This document shows, piece after piece, positions 9,743 to 18,524 of a stretch of 64,000 nt of DNA. Each line of letters opens with the position of its first letter. Positions within the stretch are counted from its first letter, which is position 1. Source of the DNA: Rhizobium altiplani (GTDB lineage Bacteria > Pseudomonadota > Alphaproteobacteria > Rhizobiales > Rhizobiaceae); NCBI RefSeq assembly GCF_001542405.1, contig NZ_LNCD01000003.1, positions 124,001 through 188,000 on the forward strand, written 5' to 3'. The position numbers were made by a program, and so were the translations under genes. The notes below the pieces were generated by a model, which saw only the letters and a program-made list of their open reading frames with translations, ran no database searches and had not been told where the DNA came from.

Positions 9743-11086
9743 TTACTGAATGAATTCCTCCACGGCTGGCCTTTTGGCCTGCTTTCTAGCATCGCGATGA
9801 AGCAGGATGACCTGTTCCGCCTCGGAAAGTGCGGCCGGTGCGACCTCGCGGAAATTCTCCTCGACATGCAGGACGGGCGCTGGCACATGCGGCTGCAAGA
9901 CCGTGACTTTTTGGCGGATGCCGCGGAGCTTTTCCTCGCCGAGCGTGCGCCACTCGCCGCCGCAGTAGCCGGCAAAGGCCTGGCTTGCGATGACCTCGCT
10001 CGAATATTTCTTCGTCAGCGATTGCAGGCGCTGAACCTCGTTGACGGCCGAGCCGAACGCCGAAAAAGTCAGGCGATCCTTGAGGCCGACATTGCCGAAC
10101 ATGACGTTGCCGACGTGCAGGCCGATCCCGTAGGAAACCTTGGTCAGGCCGGCATCCAGTCGCTCCCGGTTCAATTCCGCGACACGAGCTTGCGCCTGGT
10201 GGACCGCGGAAAGGGCTGCCTGACAGGCAATCTTGGATGGATCCTTGTGTCGGCCACAGGGATAGACGGCCAGGAAACCGTCGCCGAGGAAGCTCAGGAT
10301 CTCGCCGCCATTGCGGTTGAATGGCGCAGCGATCGCGTCGAAGAACTGGTTCAGCGTGTCGATGTAGGCCTGCCGCCCCTCTTTTTCGGCATACACGGTC
10401 GACTGGCGCATATCGCCCATGACGAGAGCCGCACGGATCGTCTCGCCGTCTCCACGGCGGATCTGGCCATTCAACACCCGCTTTCCCGCATCGCCGCCGA
10501 GATAGGTGGTGAGCATGTTGTTGGCGAGCTTGCCTAAGACCGCCATCTTCGCGGCAACGGCAAGATGGTTCTGCATGCGCAACAGCGCATCGATCATGTC
10601 GTCGGAGAAACCGGCGTGGCTATCCGTCGACCATGAGCCCATCATGCCCTGGACGGAGCCATCGCCGAATGGCTGGACGAAAGCCAGATAGTCGGTGATG
10701 CGCTCATCGCGCAGATCGAGGAAGACCGGGAATTCGGCCGGGCCATCGGCCGGTATACGGCGACGGATGTGCTGGAGGTTGTTGTCCAGGAGATAGTAGT
10801 AGGGGCTCTGCAGGAAGCGGTCCGGCTTCTGCCCGGCGGCATGGCGATAACCCTCGATCGTGACACCGCTTGCGCGTCGCCATGTAAAGCTCAACGCGTC
10901 GTAAAGCGGGTGCAGCATCGAAAACGTCAGATGCACGCGCGCGATCGGCAGCCCTGCCGCCGCAATACGCTCGCAGAACCCGCGAACGATGTTTTCGAGG
11001 TCATCTCCGGCCAGCGACGAATTCGTCAGCCATTCAGCGACCCGATCCAACAAAATAGAGGAGACGCTGGATTCGATCGTGCCCAT
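9743..11086 (-). CDS. Class III adenylate/guanylate cyclase-like protein with altered base-specifying residues
   Basis: About 447 residues. The N-terminal half (roughly 1-215) is an unrecognised sensor-like region. The C-terminal half is a class III cyclase homology domain. Metal aspartates are present (D225 in MGDMRQST, D269 in FLGDGF), as are the transition-state Asn349 and Arg353 (VNEVQRL). The two positions that normally read the purine, Lys in KFIGDG and Asp in GDTVN, are both serine here (S265 and S346). Specificity may therefore be unusual, or the enzyme may not be a normal adenylate cyclase. The start is uncertain: ATG at 11086 with GAGGA about 11 nt upstream, or ATG at 11104. The gene is monocistronic, 150 nt from the importer operon. 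Confidence 0.8.
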   Translation of the reverse strand: MGTIESSVSSILLDRVAEWLTNSSLAGDDLENIVRGFCERIAAAGLPIARVHLTFSMLHPLYDALSFTWRRASGVTIEGYRHAAGQKPDRFLQSPYYYLLDNNLQHIRRRIPADGPAEFPVFLDLRDERITDYLAFVQPFGDGSVQGMMGSWSTDSHAGFSDDMIDALLRMQNHLAVAAKMAVLGKLANNMLTTYLGGDAGKRVLNGQIRRGDGETIRAALVMGDMRQSTVYAEKEGRQAYIDTLNQFFDAIAAPFNRNGGEILSFLGDGFLAVYPCGRHKDPSKIACQAALSAVHQAQARVAELNRERLDAGLTKVSYGIGLHVGNVMFGNVGLKDRLTFSAFGSAVNEVQRLQSLTKKYSSEVIASQAFAGYCGGEWRTLGEEKLRGIRQKVTVLQPHVPAPVLHVEENFREVAPAALSEAEQVILLHRDARKQAKRPAVEEFIQ

Positions 11087-11518
11087 TCTTGGTAGTATCC
11101 TCATAAAGCACGTCCATTCCCGAAAAGCGTCGGCAACCCGGCCTGCAGCAACGCCGTGCGCAGGGCGGGAAGGAGGATGGACGAGCGGTAATATTGTGTC
11201 AACGATCTGCCGGGAGCCCGGCAGCGGCACCTGTCAAACCCTTGATAAAGTGGGCAGGACAGGCAGTCCTTTCTCGTGGTTCGTTATTCGATGTAAATAG
11301 GCACGGGGCCAATCCCAAACAATGGTATCTGCGCATTTTCTGACCCTGCAGTGAAATCTCTTGGCGCATCCGCGCCTTTTTGGTCACACTGGTCGGGACT
11401 GCGGGAGGATCGAGGCACAGCCGCAGCGCGCGTTTTCGCGGTTGTGTCGGCGGGCATTGCCCTGGCGGCGGGTTTCAATTGGTGCGCTCTTACATTAGAT
11501 CAAGGTACCTTCAGCACT

Positions 11519-12874
11519 ATGATGAGACCTGCCTTGGCGAGTTCCTCCACCTACGACCTCCTTTCAAACAAGATCGAAACCCGCAATGCCCGAGCCGGTG
11601 TCATAGGCCTCGGCTATGTCGGCTTGCCGCTGGCAATCGCCATTGCCCGCAGCGGCTTTGCTGTCACGGGCTTTGACATCGACCCCAACAAGATCGTCTC
11701 CCTGGATGCGCGGCGTTCCTATATCGATGCGGTCGCAAGCGACGACCTCGCTGCCGAAATTGACGGCCAGCGCTTTTCGGCCACGACGGATTTTGCCGGG
11801 CTTGCGGCCTGCGACGTCATTGTCATCTGTGTTCCGACGCCGCTCACCAAGCATCGCGATCCTGACCTTTCCTTTGTGGAGGCAACCTCACGGTCGATTG
11901 CTGCCCATCTGCGTGCTGGCCAGCTTGTGGTGCTGGAATCGACGACCTATCCGGGCACCACGGATGATGTCGTCAAGGTCATCCTGGAGAAAACCGGCCT
12001 GAAATCCGGCCGCGACTTCTTCATCGGTTTCTCGCCCGAGCGTGAGGATCCGGGCAACCAGCACTACCACACGGCGACAATTCCGAAGGTTGTCGCCGGC
12101 GATGGCGCAGAGGCCCTGGCGCTGATGAAGAGCTTTTACGGCGCTGCGGTCAAAACCGTCGTTCCGGTGTCTTCCAACGCCACTGCAGAAGCCGTCAAGC
12201 TGACCGAAAACATCTTCCGGTCGGTCAACATCGCGCTCGTCAACGAGCTGAAGACCGTCTACGCCGCCATGGGAATCGATGTCTGGGAAGTGATCGACGC
12301 GGCCAAGACCAAACCCTTCGGCTACATGCCCTTCTACCCGGGCCCGGGCCTTGGCGGCCACTGCATTCCGATCGATCCCTTCTACCTCACCTGGAAATCC
12401 CGCGAATACGAGCTGCCGACGCGCTTTATCGAGCTCGCTGGCGAGATCAATTCGGCGATGCCGCGTTATGTCGTCGGCAAACTTGCCGAAACACTCGACA
12501 TCAAGGCCGGCAAGGCGCTCAGCCGCTCGCGGGTCCTGATCCTTGGCCTCGCCTACAAGAAGAACGTCGCCGACATTCGCGAGAGCCCTTCATTGCGCCT
12601 GATGGAGATCATCGAAGAGCGCGGCGGCAAGGCCGACTATCACGATCCCCATGTCGGTGAGATCCCCTCGACGCGCGAATATCAGCATTTGAAAGGCCGG
12701 AAATCGGTCGATCTCACGCCCGGGGCCCTGGAAGCCTACGATGCAGTTCTTGTCGCAACCGACCATGATCAGCTCGACTATGCGGTGATCGCAGATCGTG
12801 CACCGCTGATCATAGACACCCGCAATGTCTTCACGCGCCTCGGGCTGTTTGCCGACCACATCGTCAAGGCGTGA
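11519..12874 (+). CDS. Nucleotide-sugar dehydrogenase (UDP-GlcNAc/UDP-Glc 6-dehydrogenase family)
   Basis: A 451-residue NAD-dependent dehydrogenase that oxidises C6 of a UDP-sugar to the uronic acid. The N-terminal Rossmann motif is GVIGLGYVGLPLA (residues 27-39). The catalytic cysteine is C282 in GGHCIPIDPFYL, and the C-terminal UDP-binding domain has GLAYKKNVADIRESPS. The overall pattern is closer to WecC/WbpA/TviB (N-acetylhexosamine) than to UDP-glucose dehydrogenase proper. I chose the tandem ATG at 11519, since the longer upstream frame encodes no conserved sequence. It would supply an acidic sugar donor to the nearby glycosyltransferases. Its end overlaps the convergent DUF3095 gene by 11 nt. 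Confidence 0.9.
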   Translation: MMRPALASSSTYDLLSNKIETRNARAGVIGLGYVGLPLAIAIARSGFAVTGFDIDPNKIVSLDARRSYIDAVASDDLAAEIDGQRFSATTDFAGLAACDVIVICVPTPLTKHRDPDLSFVEATSRSIAAHLRAGQLVVLESTTYPGTTDDVVKVILEKTGLKSGRDFFIGFSPEREDPGNQHYHTATIPKVVAGDGAEALALMKSFYGAAVKTVVPVSSNATAEAVKLTENIFRSVNIALVNELKTVYAAMGIDVWEVIDAAKTKPFGYMPFYPGPGLGGHCIPIDPFYLTWKSREYELPTRFIELAGEINSAMPRYVVGKLAETLDIKAGKALSRSRVLILGLAYKKNVADIRESPSLRLMEIIEERGGKADYHDPHVGEIPSTREYQHLKGRKSVDLTPGALEAYDAVLVATDHDQLDYAVIADRAPLIIDTRNVFTRLGLFADHIVKA

Positions 12875-14042
12875 TATTGACTGCCGACAGCGTCTTGCCG
12901 GTGATCTGGCTGGCAGCGACGGCGTAGCCGCCGCTGGCACCGTCGATAAAGTGCACGTGGTCGCGTGACACCGGCGTCGGGACGAAACAGGTCATCAGCG
13001 CCGAGGACTGCCGGTGCAGGCCGTAACGGGCAATGCCCTTTGCTTTCGCCTCTTCGAGGAGCGCCTGGATACGGGCGAGATGGCCGGCATCGACGTCGAT
13101 CGTCATCTTCAGCCCGTCGTCGAACTTGCGGAAATCGGAATTTCCGGACACGTCTTGCGTGTAGCGCCGGGCATCGAATCGGCCAAGCTTGATGCCCAGC
13201 CTGTGCAGGGCGATCACGAGAGCGATCTGTAGCAGGATGATCAGCTTCCGCAGCAGTCTCTTTCCCGGCAGTGCGGTTGCCCGTGCCTCACGATCGACGC
13301 CCTGCATCGAAAAGGCAAATTCAGGGCCATCCACGGGAATCGGGTGGCCGCCACGGCCCTGTTCTGAAGAGATAGCCACCACCTCCATCACGAGCTTGCG
13401 AAACTCCGGGCTGGGGCGCCCGCCCTCGGCCGGTACGGCGATAATGGAGACGATCTCGCCATTATGCGCCGCAATCGGGCTCCACCGACAGGAGAGACCG
13501 GTCAGATCCGGCCGCGTCCCGGGCGGTGCAGGCTCGACGCCGTAGCGTCCGGCCTTCATCTGGCGCTCGGCCCAGCTGGCTCCGCCGCCGGCAAACATGG
13601 CATAGGTTACGAAGGGGCTGGCGGCGTGACGGGCGACGCGAACGTCCAGGCCTTCCTTGCGAATATCGGCAAGCGGGACGACCGCAATGCGCAGCGTCAG
13701 GCCCATTTCCTCCTCTACCCATCGCTGCGTTGCAGCCAGTGCACTTCGCGCCGCATTCTCGAGGTTCCCCGGCAGCGCAACCACGGCACCATCGCCGCCA
13801 AACACGAACGGATAGTCGCCCTTGTCAACCGCATTCAGGACGGCTGAAATGACGCTGACGCCCGCCATGTTGACGTCCTTGTAGCGGCCGGCGGCGATCG
13901 CCTGCGTCGAACCGACGATGTCGGCAAGGGCCAGGAACCAGCCGTCGGGAAGCGGGTGATAATTGCTCGTATCGGTTACCCGCTCGAAATCGGTGAAAAC
14001 GGGTACGTCGGCAAAGAATCTTTCATTCGAGATGTCGTTCAT
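12864..14042 (-). CDS. DUF3095 family protein (cyclase-fold)
   Basis: A 392-residue protein that I recognise as DUF3095. The N-terminal half looks like a class III nucleotide-cyclase catalytic fold. LALADIVGSTQAI has an Asp at 41 in the first metal position, and FVFGGDGAVVALP has an Asp at 84 in the second. No Lys/Asp purine-reading pair is evident. The C-terminal third is basic (LPGKRLLRKLIILLQIALVIALHRLGIKLGRF) with a hydrophobic, possibly membrane-associated stretch. Biochemical function is not established for the family as far as I know. It lies between a sugar dehydrogenase and methyltransferases and converges on the former with an 11-nt overlap. Confidence 0.8.
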   Translation of the reverse strand: MNDISNERFFADVPVFTDFERVTDTSNYHPLPDGWFLALADIVGSTQAIAAGRYKDVNMAGVSVISAVLNAVDKGDYPFVFGGDGAVVALPGNLENAARSALAATQRWVEEEMGLTLRIAVVPLADIRKEGLDVRVARHAASPFVTYAMFAGGGASWAERQMKAGRYGVEPAPPGTRPDLTGLSCRWSPIAAHNGEIVSIIAVPAEGGRPSPEFRKLVMEVVAISSEQGRGGHPIPVDGPEFAFSMQGVDREARATALPGKRLLRKLIILLQIALVIALHRLGIKLGRFDARRYTQDVSGNSDFRKFDDGLKMTIDVDAGHLARIQALLEEAKAKGIARYGLHRQSSALMTCFVPTPVSRDHVHFIDGASGGYAVAASQITGKTLSAVNITP

Positions 14043-14168
14043 CTGAGAAACCTAGCACAGACCCATGCTGTCACTGCAACGCCATTTTCCCATCTACGGC
14101 AATCGACTTCATACAGTTTCATGTGCTAGCACCGCTTTCGAAAAACGATTGAATGGACAAGAACATAG

Positions 14169-14648
14169 ATGAGCCGCCTGGACAGCTTCATCCGCCGATT
14201 GACGGCTCAGCGCGACATATTGAATGCGATCGTCGAGCTGGTGAACGGCACCGAGGGGCCGGTTCTGGAATTCGGCCTTGGCAACGGCCGCACCTATGAT
14301 CATCTGCGCGAGCATTTTCCGGATCGTCGCATCATTGCCTTCGACCGCGACGTTCGCTCCTATTCGTCTTCGACACCCCCGGCGGAGAATATGGTGACCG
14401 GCGATATCCGCGAATCCGGCCAGGCCTTTCTGGGAATCGGAGCAGCACTCGCCCATGCCGATATCGGCACCGGGCATGACGATATCGATGCCGTCACCTT
14501 GACCTGGCTGCCGCAACTCATGGTGGGCGTGCTTGCCAAGAATGGCATCGCCGTCAGCGGTCTGCCGCTGGATCGCCCGGAACTGGAGCCGCTCGAGCTA
14601 CCGGCGGGGGTCAAGGAAGGCCGTTACTATCTCTATCGGCGGAAATAA
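14169..14648 (+). CDS. Small SAM-dependent methyltransferase (PF12692-like)
   Basis: A 159-residue protein with a compact class I methyltransferase fold. The SAM-binding motif I is VLEFGLGNGRTYDHL (about residues 33-47), followed by RRIIAFDRDV, where the acidic residue at the end of strand 2 would bind the ribose. No larger substrate domain is present. It is transcribed rightwards and stands alone between DUF3095 and the FkbM methyltransferase, ending exactly where the latter ends on the other strand. The substrate is unknown; glycan or lipid methylation is only suggested by context. Confidence 0.75.
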   Translation: MSRLDSFIRRLTAQRDILNAIVELVNGTEGPVLEFGLGNGRTYDHLREHFPDRRIIAFDRDVRSYSSSTPPAENMVTGDIRESGQAFLGIGAALAHADIGTGHDDIDAVTLTWLPQLMVGVLAKNGIAVSGLPLDRPELEPLELPAGVKEGRYYLYRRK

Positions 14649-15524
14649 TCAGGGAAGAAACAAGACGTCGTACTGTTCGATGCTGCCCGGCAGGTTGACG
14701 ACCTTCATCTCCTGTTCTTCCTCCTCGAAGAAGACCAGGCAATCCTCGTAGTAGCCGGCGAGCGTCCTGATGAAATCGCGGGTCTGTTCCGGTCCGTAAA
14801 AGAGCGGCGTGAATTCCATGTAGAGCGGCACGCGGCGCGACAGGAGCGGTGCCATCGAGGCGCAGGCGACAGGCTCATAGCCCTCGATATCCATCCAGAC
14901 GAGGCCGATATCGAGGGGATCGATGGAGAGCTCATCGAGGATCTCGGTCACCGGTCTGACCGGGACGCTCGTTTTCTGGTCGCTTGTACTTTTCCGGTAC
15001 GCGCTGCTTTTGCCGTGATTGTCGGCATTCATGAAGAAGTCGATCTCGCCAGCCGTCGCCCCGGCGGCACAGTTGACCAGCGTCACCATTTGATCGAGCC
15101 TGTTCTGGCGGATATTGGTCTGCAGCAGGGGGAAGTTGCGCGGATCGGGCTCGATGCTGACGATGTGATCATAGGCGCCGCTCAGTGCGAAATAGACGGT
15201 CTGCGTCCCGATGTTGCCGCCAATCTCCAGAAGATAGCGCCCGTGCATGAGCCCGCGCTCACGCAGCACCGCAATCAGGCGGTCCACATGCTCGCGCTCG
15301 AAGTGCCCCTTTCGAAAGACCTTGCGCCCAATGTAGTCGGACGGCGAGAAGGTCATCAGATGATCGCCAGCATCGACCGTCATCGACACGACGCGCGGCC
15401 CGATGCTCTCGATCAGCAACCGCCTGCCGGTGCGAGTATTGAAGAACCTTTTTGCGACAGCGTTGCGCGCCTTTCGCAGCCGTTTCTGCCAGAATTTGGT
15501 GTTGAGCCAGCCGCGGCTCGTCAT
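14649..15524 (-). CDS. FkbM family methyltransferase
   Basis: A 291-residue SAM-dependent O-methyltransferase of the FkbM family, often found in glycan and capsule clusters. Motif I is YLLEIGGNIGTQTVYFAL, followed by IVSIEPDPRNFPLLQTNI (SAM ribose site) and a later VWMDIEGYEPVACASM block typical of FkbM. The basic N-terminal 30 residues (RGWLNTKFWQKRLRKARNAVAKRFF) could associate with the membrane. Its start overlaps the stop of the upstream ferredoxin-cyclase gene by 4 nt, so the two are translationally coupled. A sugar methylation role is inferred from family and neighbourhood. Confidence 0.85.
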   Translation of the reverse strand: MTSRGWLNTKFWQKRLRKARNAVAKRFFNTRTGRRLLIESIGPRVVSMTVDAGDHLMTFSPSDYIGRKVFRKGHFEREHVDRLIAVLRERGLMHGRYLLEIGGNIGTQTVYFALSGAYDHIVSIEPDPRNFPLLQTNIRQNRLDQMVTLVNCAAGATAGEIDFFMNADNHGKSSAYRKSTSDQKTSVPVRPVTEILDELSIDPLDIGLVWMDIEGYEPVACASMAPLLSRRVPLYMEFTPLFYGPEQTRDFIRTLAGYYEDCLVFFEEEEQEMKVVNLPGSIEQYDVLFLP

Positions 15525-17242
15525 GCGTCTTTTCCTTCGATCAGTTCAGCGGCCTTGTCGCTCGGAATCACATAGACTTTCAAGGGCAGTGCGCGACCGC
15601 GCACGCTGATTTCACGGCTTTCCACACCCGCCGTGTCGGCCCCGGAAAGGCTTGCGACCGCGTCGGAAATCACGATGGCTGCATCGAATTCCTTGGCTGC
15701 GGTCTCCAGCCTGCTTGCAACGTTGACGGTGTCGCCGATCGCGGTGAGGCTGCGCACCCGGCCATAGCCGAGCGTTCCGACGACGGCGGGCCCTGTGTGA
15801 ATTCCGATGGCAATGTGAAGCGGCATGGATAGTTCGTCCGAAAGCTCGACGCCGAGCCTTTCAATGTCGCGCACGATGGCCGCTGCCGCGGCAAGCGCCT
15901 GGCGACATGCCTCTTCAGGCGCGCTGCCGATGCCGAAGAGCGCCATGGCGCCATCACCGATGAACTTGTCGACACGGCCGCCTGCCTTTTCAACGGCGTT
16001 TCCAACCAGGGCGAAATAGCGGTTGAGCAAAAATACGATGTCGAAGGGCAGACGCATTTCCGTCAGTGACGTGAAATGGCGAATGTCGCAGAAGAGAACC
16101 GTAATCTCACGCTCGCGTCCCGGGCTGGTTTCCTGCGTGTTGGCCGGCAATGTCGCCTCCGGCGCCGCGACGAGCAGTGGTGCGACGGTTACATCGTGAT
16201 TTGGCCGCAGCTGGCAGGCAAGCCGCACATCGGGTGCTGCCTTGATCCTCTTCAGCGTCGTTTGCTCGAGCTTGTCGGGCGGCGGCAGATCCTCGTATCG
16301 GCCAAGGATCTGGACGCGGCAGGTCGAGCATTGCCCCTTGCCGCCGCAGACGGAATAGTGCGGCAAACCACCGAGCCGGCTTGCCTCCAGAACCGTAAAG
16401 CCGCGCGGCACGCTGATCGCCTCGCCACCCGGATAGCGCACTGTGATCTGATTGACCCGCTCCCTCCACCGTCGCCATGTCCGCGCGCCGATGACGATCA
16501 AAAGCGCGCCCGAAAACGAGCCGTAGAGGCCGGCGCGGATCATGGTGAGCTGGCGCTGTGCCTCAGTGTTCGAGTAATAGCGCGTGTTGAGATTCTCGAG
16601 ATAGCGATTGGTGTTGACCACTCCCTCGTAGGCCGGCTCCGCGATCGTCCTTCCCATTTCAATGAAGCCGAGTATGCCAAGCACCGGCAAGAGGATCGCG
16701 ACCGCGAGAAGCATGGCGGCGATGGTGTCGTACCAAGGCCGGTAGCGAAGCCAGAAATGCAGGCCGATACACCCATGGATCCAGACGGCAAGCAGTGCGA
16801 TGATCTGGCGCCATCCGTTGCCAGGAGAGGTAATCCAGAGCAACCGAACGATCGTCTCGTAGTCGTCCCGGTAGTGAAACAGCGTGTGGGCGATCCGCGT
16901 GCCGATGACATGGTCGATCAACAGCAGCGGGATCGCGATCCCGAGCACGATCTGGGTCATCTCGCCCGCCGGCATGACAAGGCTGCGGCGCCTGTAAACC
17001 GCCCTCAGCACCAGCGTGATGTGAACGAGGACGGCGCCGTAGAAGACGAGGGTTCCGACAGGATTGCGCCAGATCGCCAGGAAAAGCCTCCGTCCATCGT
17101 CGGCTACCGGGACGGAGATCAGACCCAGCGCATGGTTGGACAGATGCAGCAGGACAAAAAGAAACATGACGAGGCCGGAACCAAGCCGAGCTCTCCTGAT
17201 CGTCCGCTCTGAAAAAATACTGGTGGCAGCGACCGTCGCCAT
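15521..17242 (-). CDS. Membrane-bound [2Fe-2S] ferredoxin-adenylate cyclase fusion
   Basis: A 573-residue three-part protein. Residues about 20-260 form some six membrane segments rich in histidine (H33, H37, H74, H111, H119, H156, H162), reminiscent of a haem-b membrane domain. Residues about 265-355 are a plant-type [2Fe-2S] ferredoxin domain with ligands C299, C305, C308 and C343. Residues about 378-570 are a class III cyclase with all catalytic positions: D386 and D430 (metal), K426 and D504 (adenine), N507 and R511. This predicts a redox-responsive adenylate cyclase at the inner membrane. It overlaps the FkbM gene by 4 nt. The haem idea is inference only. Confidence 0.9.
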   Translation of the reverse strand: MATVAATSIFSERTIRRARLGSGLVMFLFVLLHLSNHALGLISVPVADDGRRLFLAIWRNPVGTLVFYGAVLVHITLVLRAVYRRRSLVMPAGEMTQIVLGIAIPLLLIDHVIGTRIAHTLFHYRDDYETIVRLLWITSPGNGWRQIIALLAVWIHGCIGLHFWLRYRPWYDTIAAMLLAVAILLPVLGILGFIEMGRTIAEPAYEGVVNTNRYLENLNTRYYSNTEAQRQLTMIRAGLYGSFSGALLIVIGARTWRRWRERVNQITVRYPGGEAISVPRGFTVLEASRLGGLPHYSVCGGKGQCSTCRVQILGRYEDLPPPDKLEQTTLKRIKAAPDVRLACQLRPNHDVTVAPLLVAAPEATLPANTQETSPGREREITVLFCDIRHFTSLTEMRLPFDIVFLLNRYFALVGNAVEKAGGRVDKFIGDGAMALFGIGSAPEEACRQALAAAAAIVRDIERLGVELSDELSMPLHIAIGIHTGPAVVGTLGYGRVRSLTAIGDTVNVASRLETAAKEFDAAIVISDAVASLSGADTAGVESREISVRGRALPLKVYVIPSDKAAELIEGKDA

Positions 17243-17435
17243 TCATTCCCGTTCTTGAATACCAAATGACAAATACAATAGAGAGGACGGAATTGAGGTG
17301 GAATTGCCGCCGTCTCTGATTGTGATCGCCTTTCACATGCTATCAGCAAAACCTAAGGAAGCCGACAATAGCGGAATTTCTCGTGGCAAGCCCAGACATC
17401 GATTGTAAACAGTGTGTGTCCACGGAGGCGCTTTG

Positions 17436-18524
17436 ATGCGGGTTGCATTCTATGCTCCGTTGAAGTCCCCGAACCATCCCGTTCCCTCAGGTGACCGTCT
17501 GATGGCGCGGCTCATCATGAAGGCTCTGGAGCTGGCCGGACATTCCGTCGAGGTCGTCTCGGAGTTTCGCAGTTTTGCTGCGACCGCCGAGGATGCCGCC
17601 GGGCTATGGCCGGCGGCACAAGCGGAACTGCATCGTCTCCGCAAGGATTGGTCAGGCGGGCTGCGCCCGGACCTCTGGTTCTCCTACCATCCCTACTACA
17701 AGTCACCCGATTTCTTCGGACCGACGCTCTGCCGGGAGTTCGCCATTCCCTACGTCACGGCCGAGGCATCCTATTCGGCGAAGCGGGACGCCACCGATTG
17801 GGCACCGCTGCAGAAACTGGTTGTGGACGGAGCCCGTAGCGCGGCCGTCAACATCGCTCTTACGGAACGCGACAGGGCGGGGCTGGCAGAAGTCCTGCCT
17901 GAAGGCTCGTTCGCCGTACTCAAGCCCTTCATCGACACTGCGCCTTTCGAGACCGCCTTGCATCAGGCAAAGCCACAACGGCTGATCGCCGTCGCCATGA
18001 TGCGCAGCGGCGACAAGATCAAGAGCTACACGATGCTGGCCAAGGCGTTGAGGCTGCTTAGCGATCGTGCCTGGACACTGGCGATCGCCGGTGATGGGGT
18101 GATGCGCGCCGACGTGGAGCAACTGTTTGGCGCCTTCGAACCGGGCCGTATTGAATGGCTCGGAGAGCTGAATGTCGGACAAATCGCTGCTGAACTCAGC
18201 CGCTCCGGCATCTATGTGTGGCCGGGTTGTGGGGAAGCCTATGGGCTTGCCTATCTGGAGGCGCAGGCGGCCGGGTTACCGGTGGTCGCCCAGAGGACGG
18301 CGGGCGTTCCGGAGGTGGTCATCGACGGCACGACTGGCTATCTGACGGCCGAGGGCGATCTGCCTGGCTTTGCTGCGGCAATCGCGGCTTTGCTCGACGA
18401 TCCCGGCAGGTGCTCGACAATGGGTGCAAATGCGCGCCAATTCGTCCTGGAAGAACGTTCGCTCAAGGTCGCGGCGAACACCCTCGACACCATTTTGCAG
18501 ACTTACGTGAGACGAGAAGCATGA
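17436..18524 (+). CDS. Glycosyltransferase family 4 protein
   Basis: A 362-residue GT-B enzyme. The N-terminal MRVAFYAPLKSPNHPVPSGDR has the GT4 acceptor-side loop. The C-terminal half has IEWLGELNVGQIAAELSRS and the donor motif GEAYGLAYLEAQAAGLPVVA (E-x7-E), followed by AGVPEVVIDGTTGYL. The start ATG at 17436 is preceded by GGAGG at a 7-nt spacing, which excludes the upstream ATG at 17412. Its stop overlaps the start of the polysaccharide deacetylase gene by 4 nt, so the two probably act on the same glycan. Donor and acceptor are unknown. Confidence 0.88.
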   Translation: MRVAFYAPLKSPNHPVPSGDRLMARLIMKALELAGHSVEVVSEFRSFAATAEDAAGLWPAAQAELHRLRKDWSGGLRPDLWFSYHPYYKSPDFFGPTLCREFAIPYVTAEASYSAKRDATDWAPLQKLVVDGARSAAVNIALTERDRAGLAEVLPEGSFAVLKPFIDTAPFETALHQAKPQRLIAVAMMRSGDKIKSYTMLAKALRLLSDRAWTLAIAGDGVMRADVEQLFGAFEPGRIEWLGELNVGQIAAELSRSGIYVWPGCGEAYGLAYLEAQAAGLPVVAQRTAGVPEVVIDGTTGYLTAEGDLPGFAAAIAALLDDPGRCSTMGANARQFVLEERSLKVAANTLDTILQTYVRREA

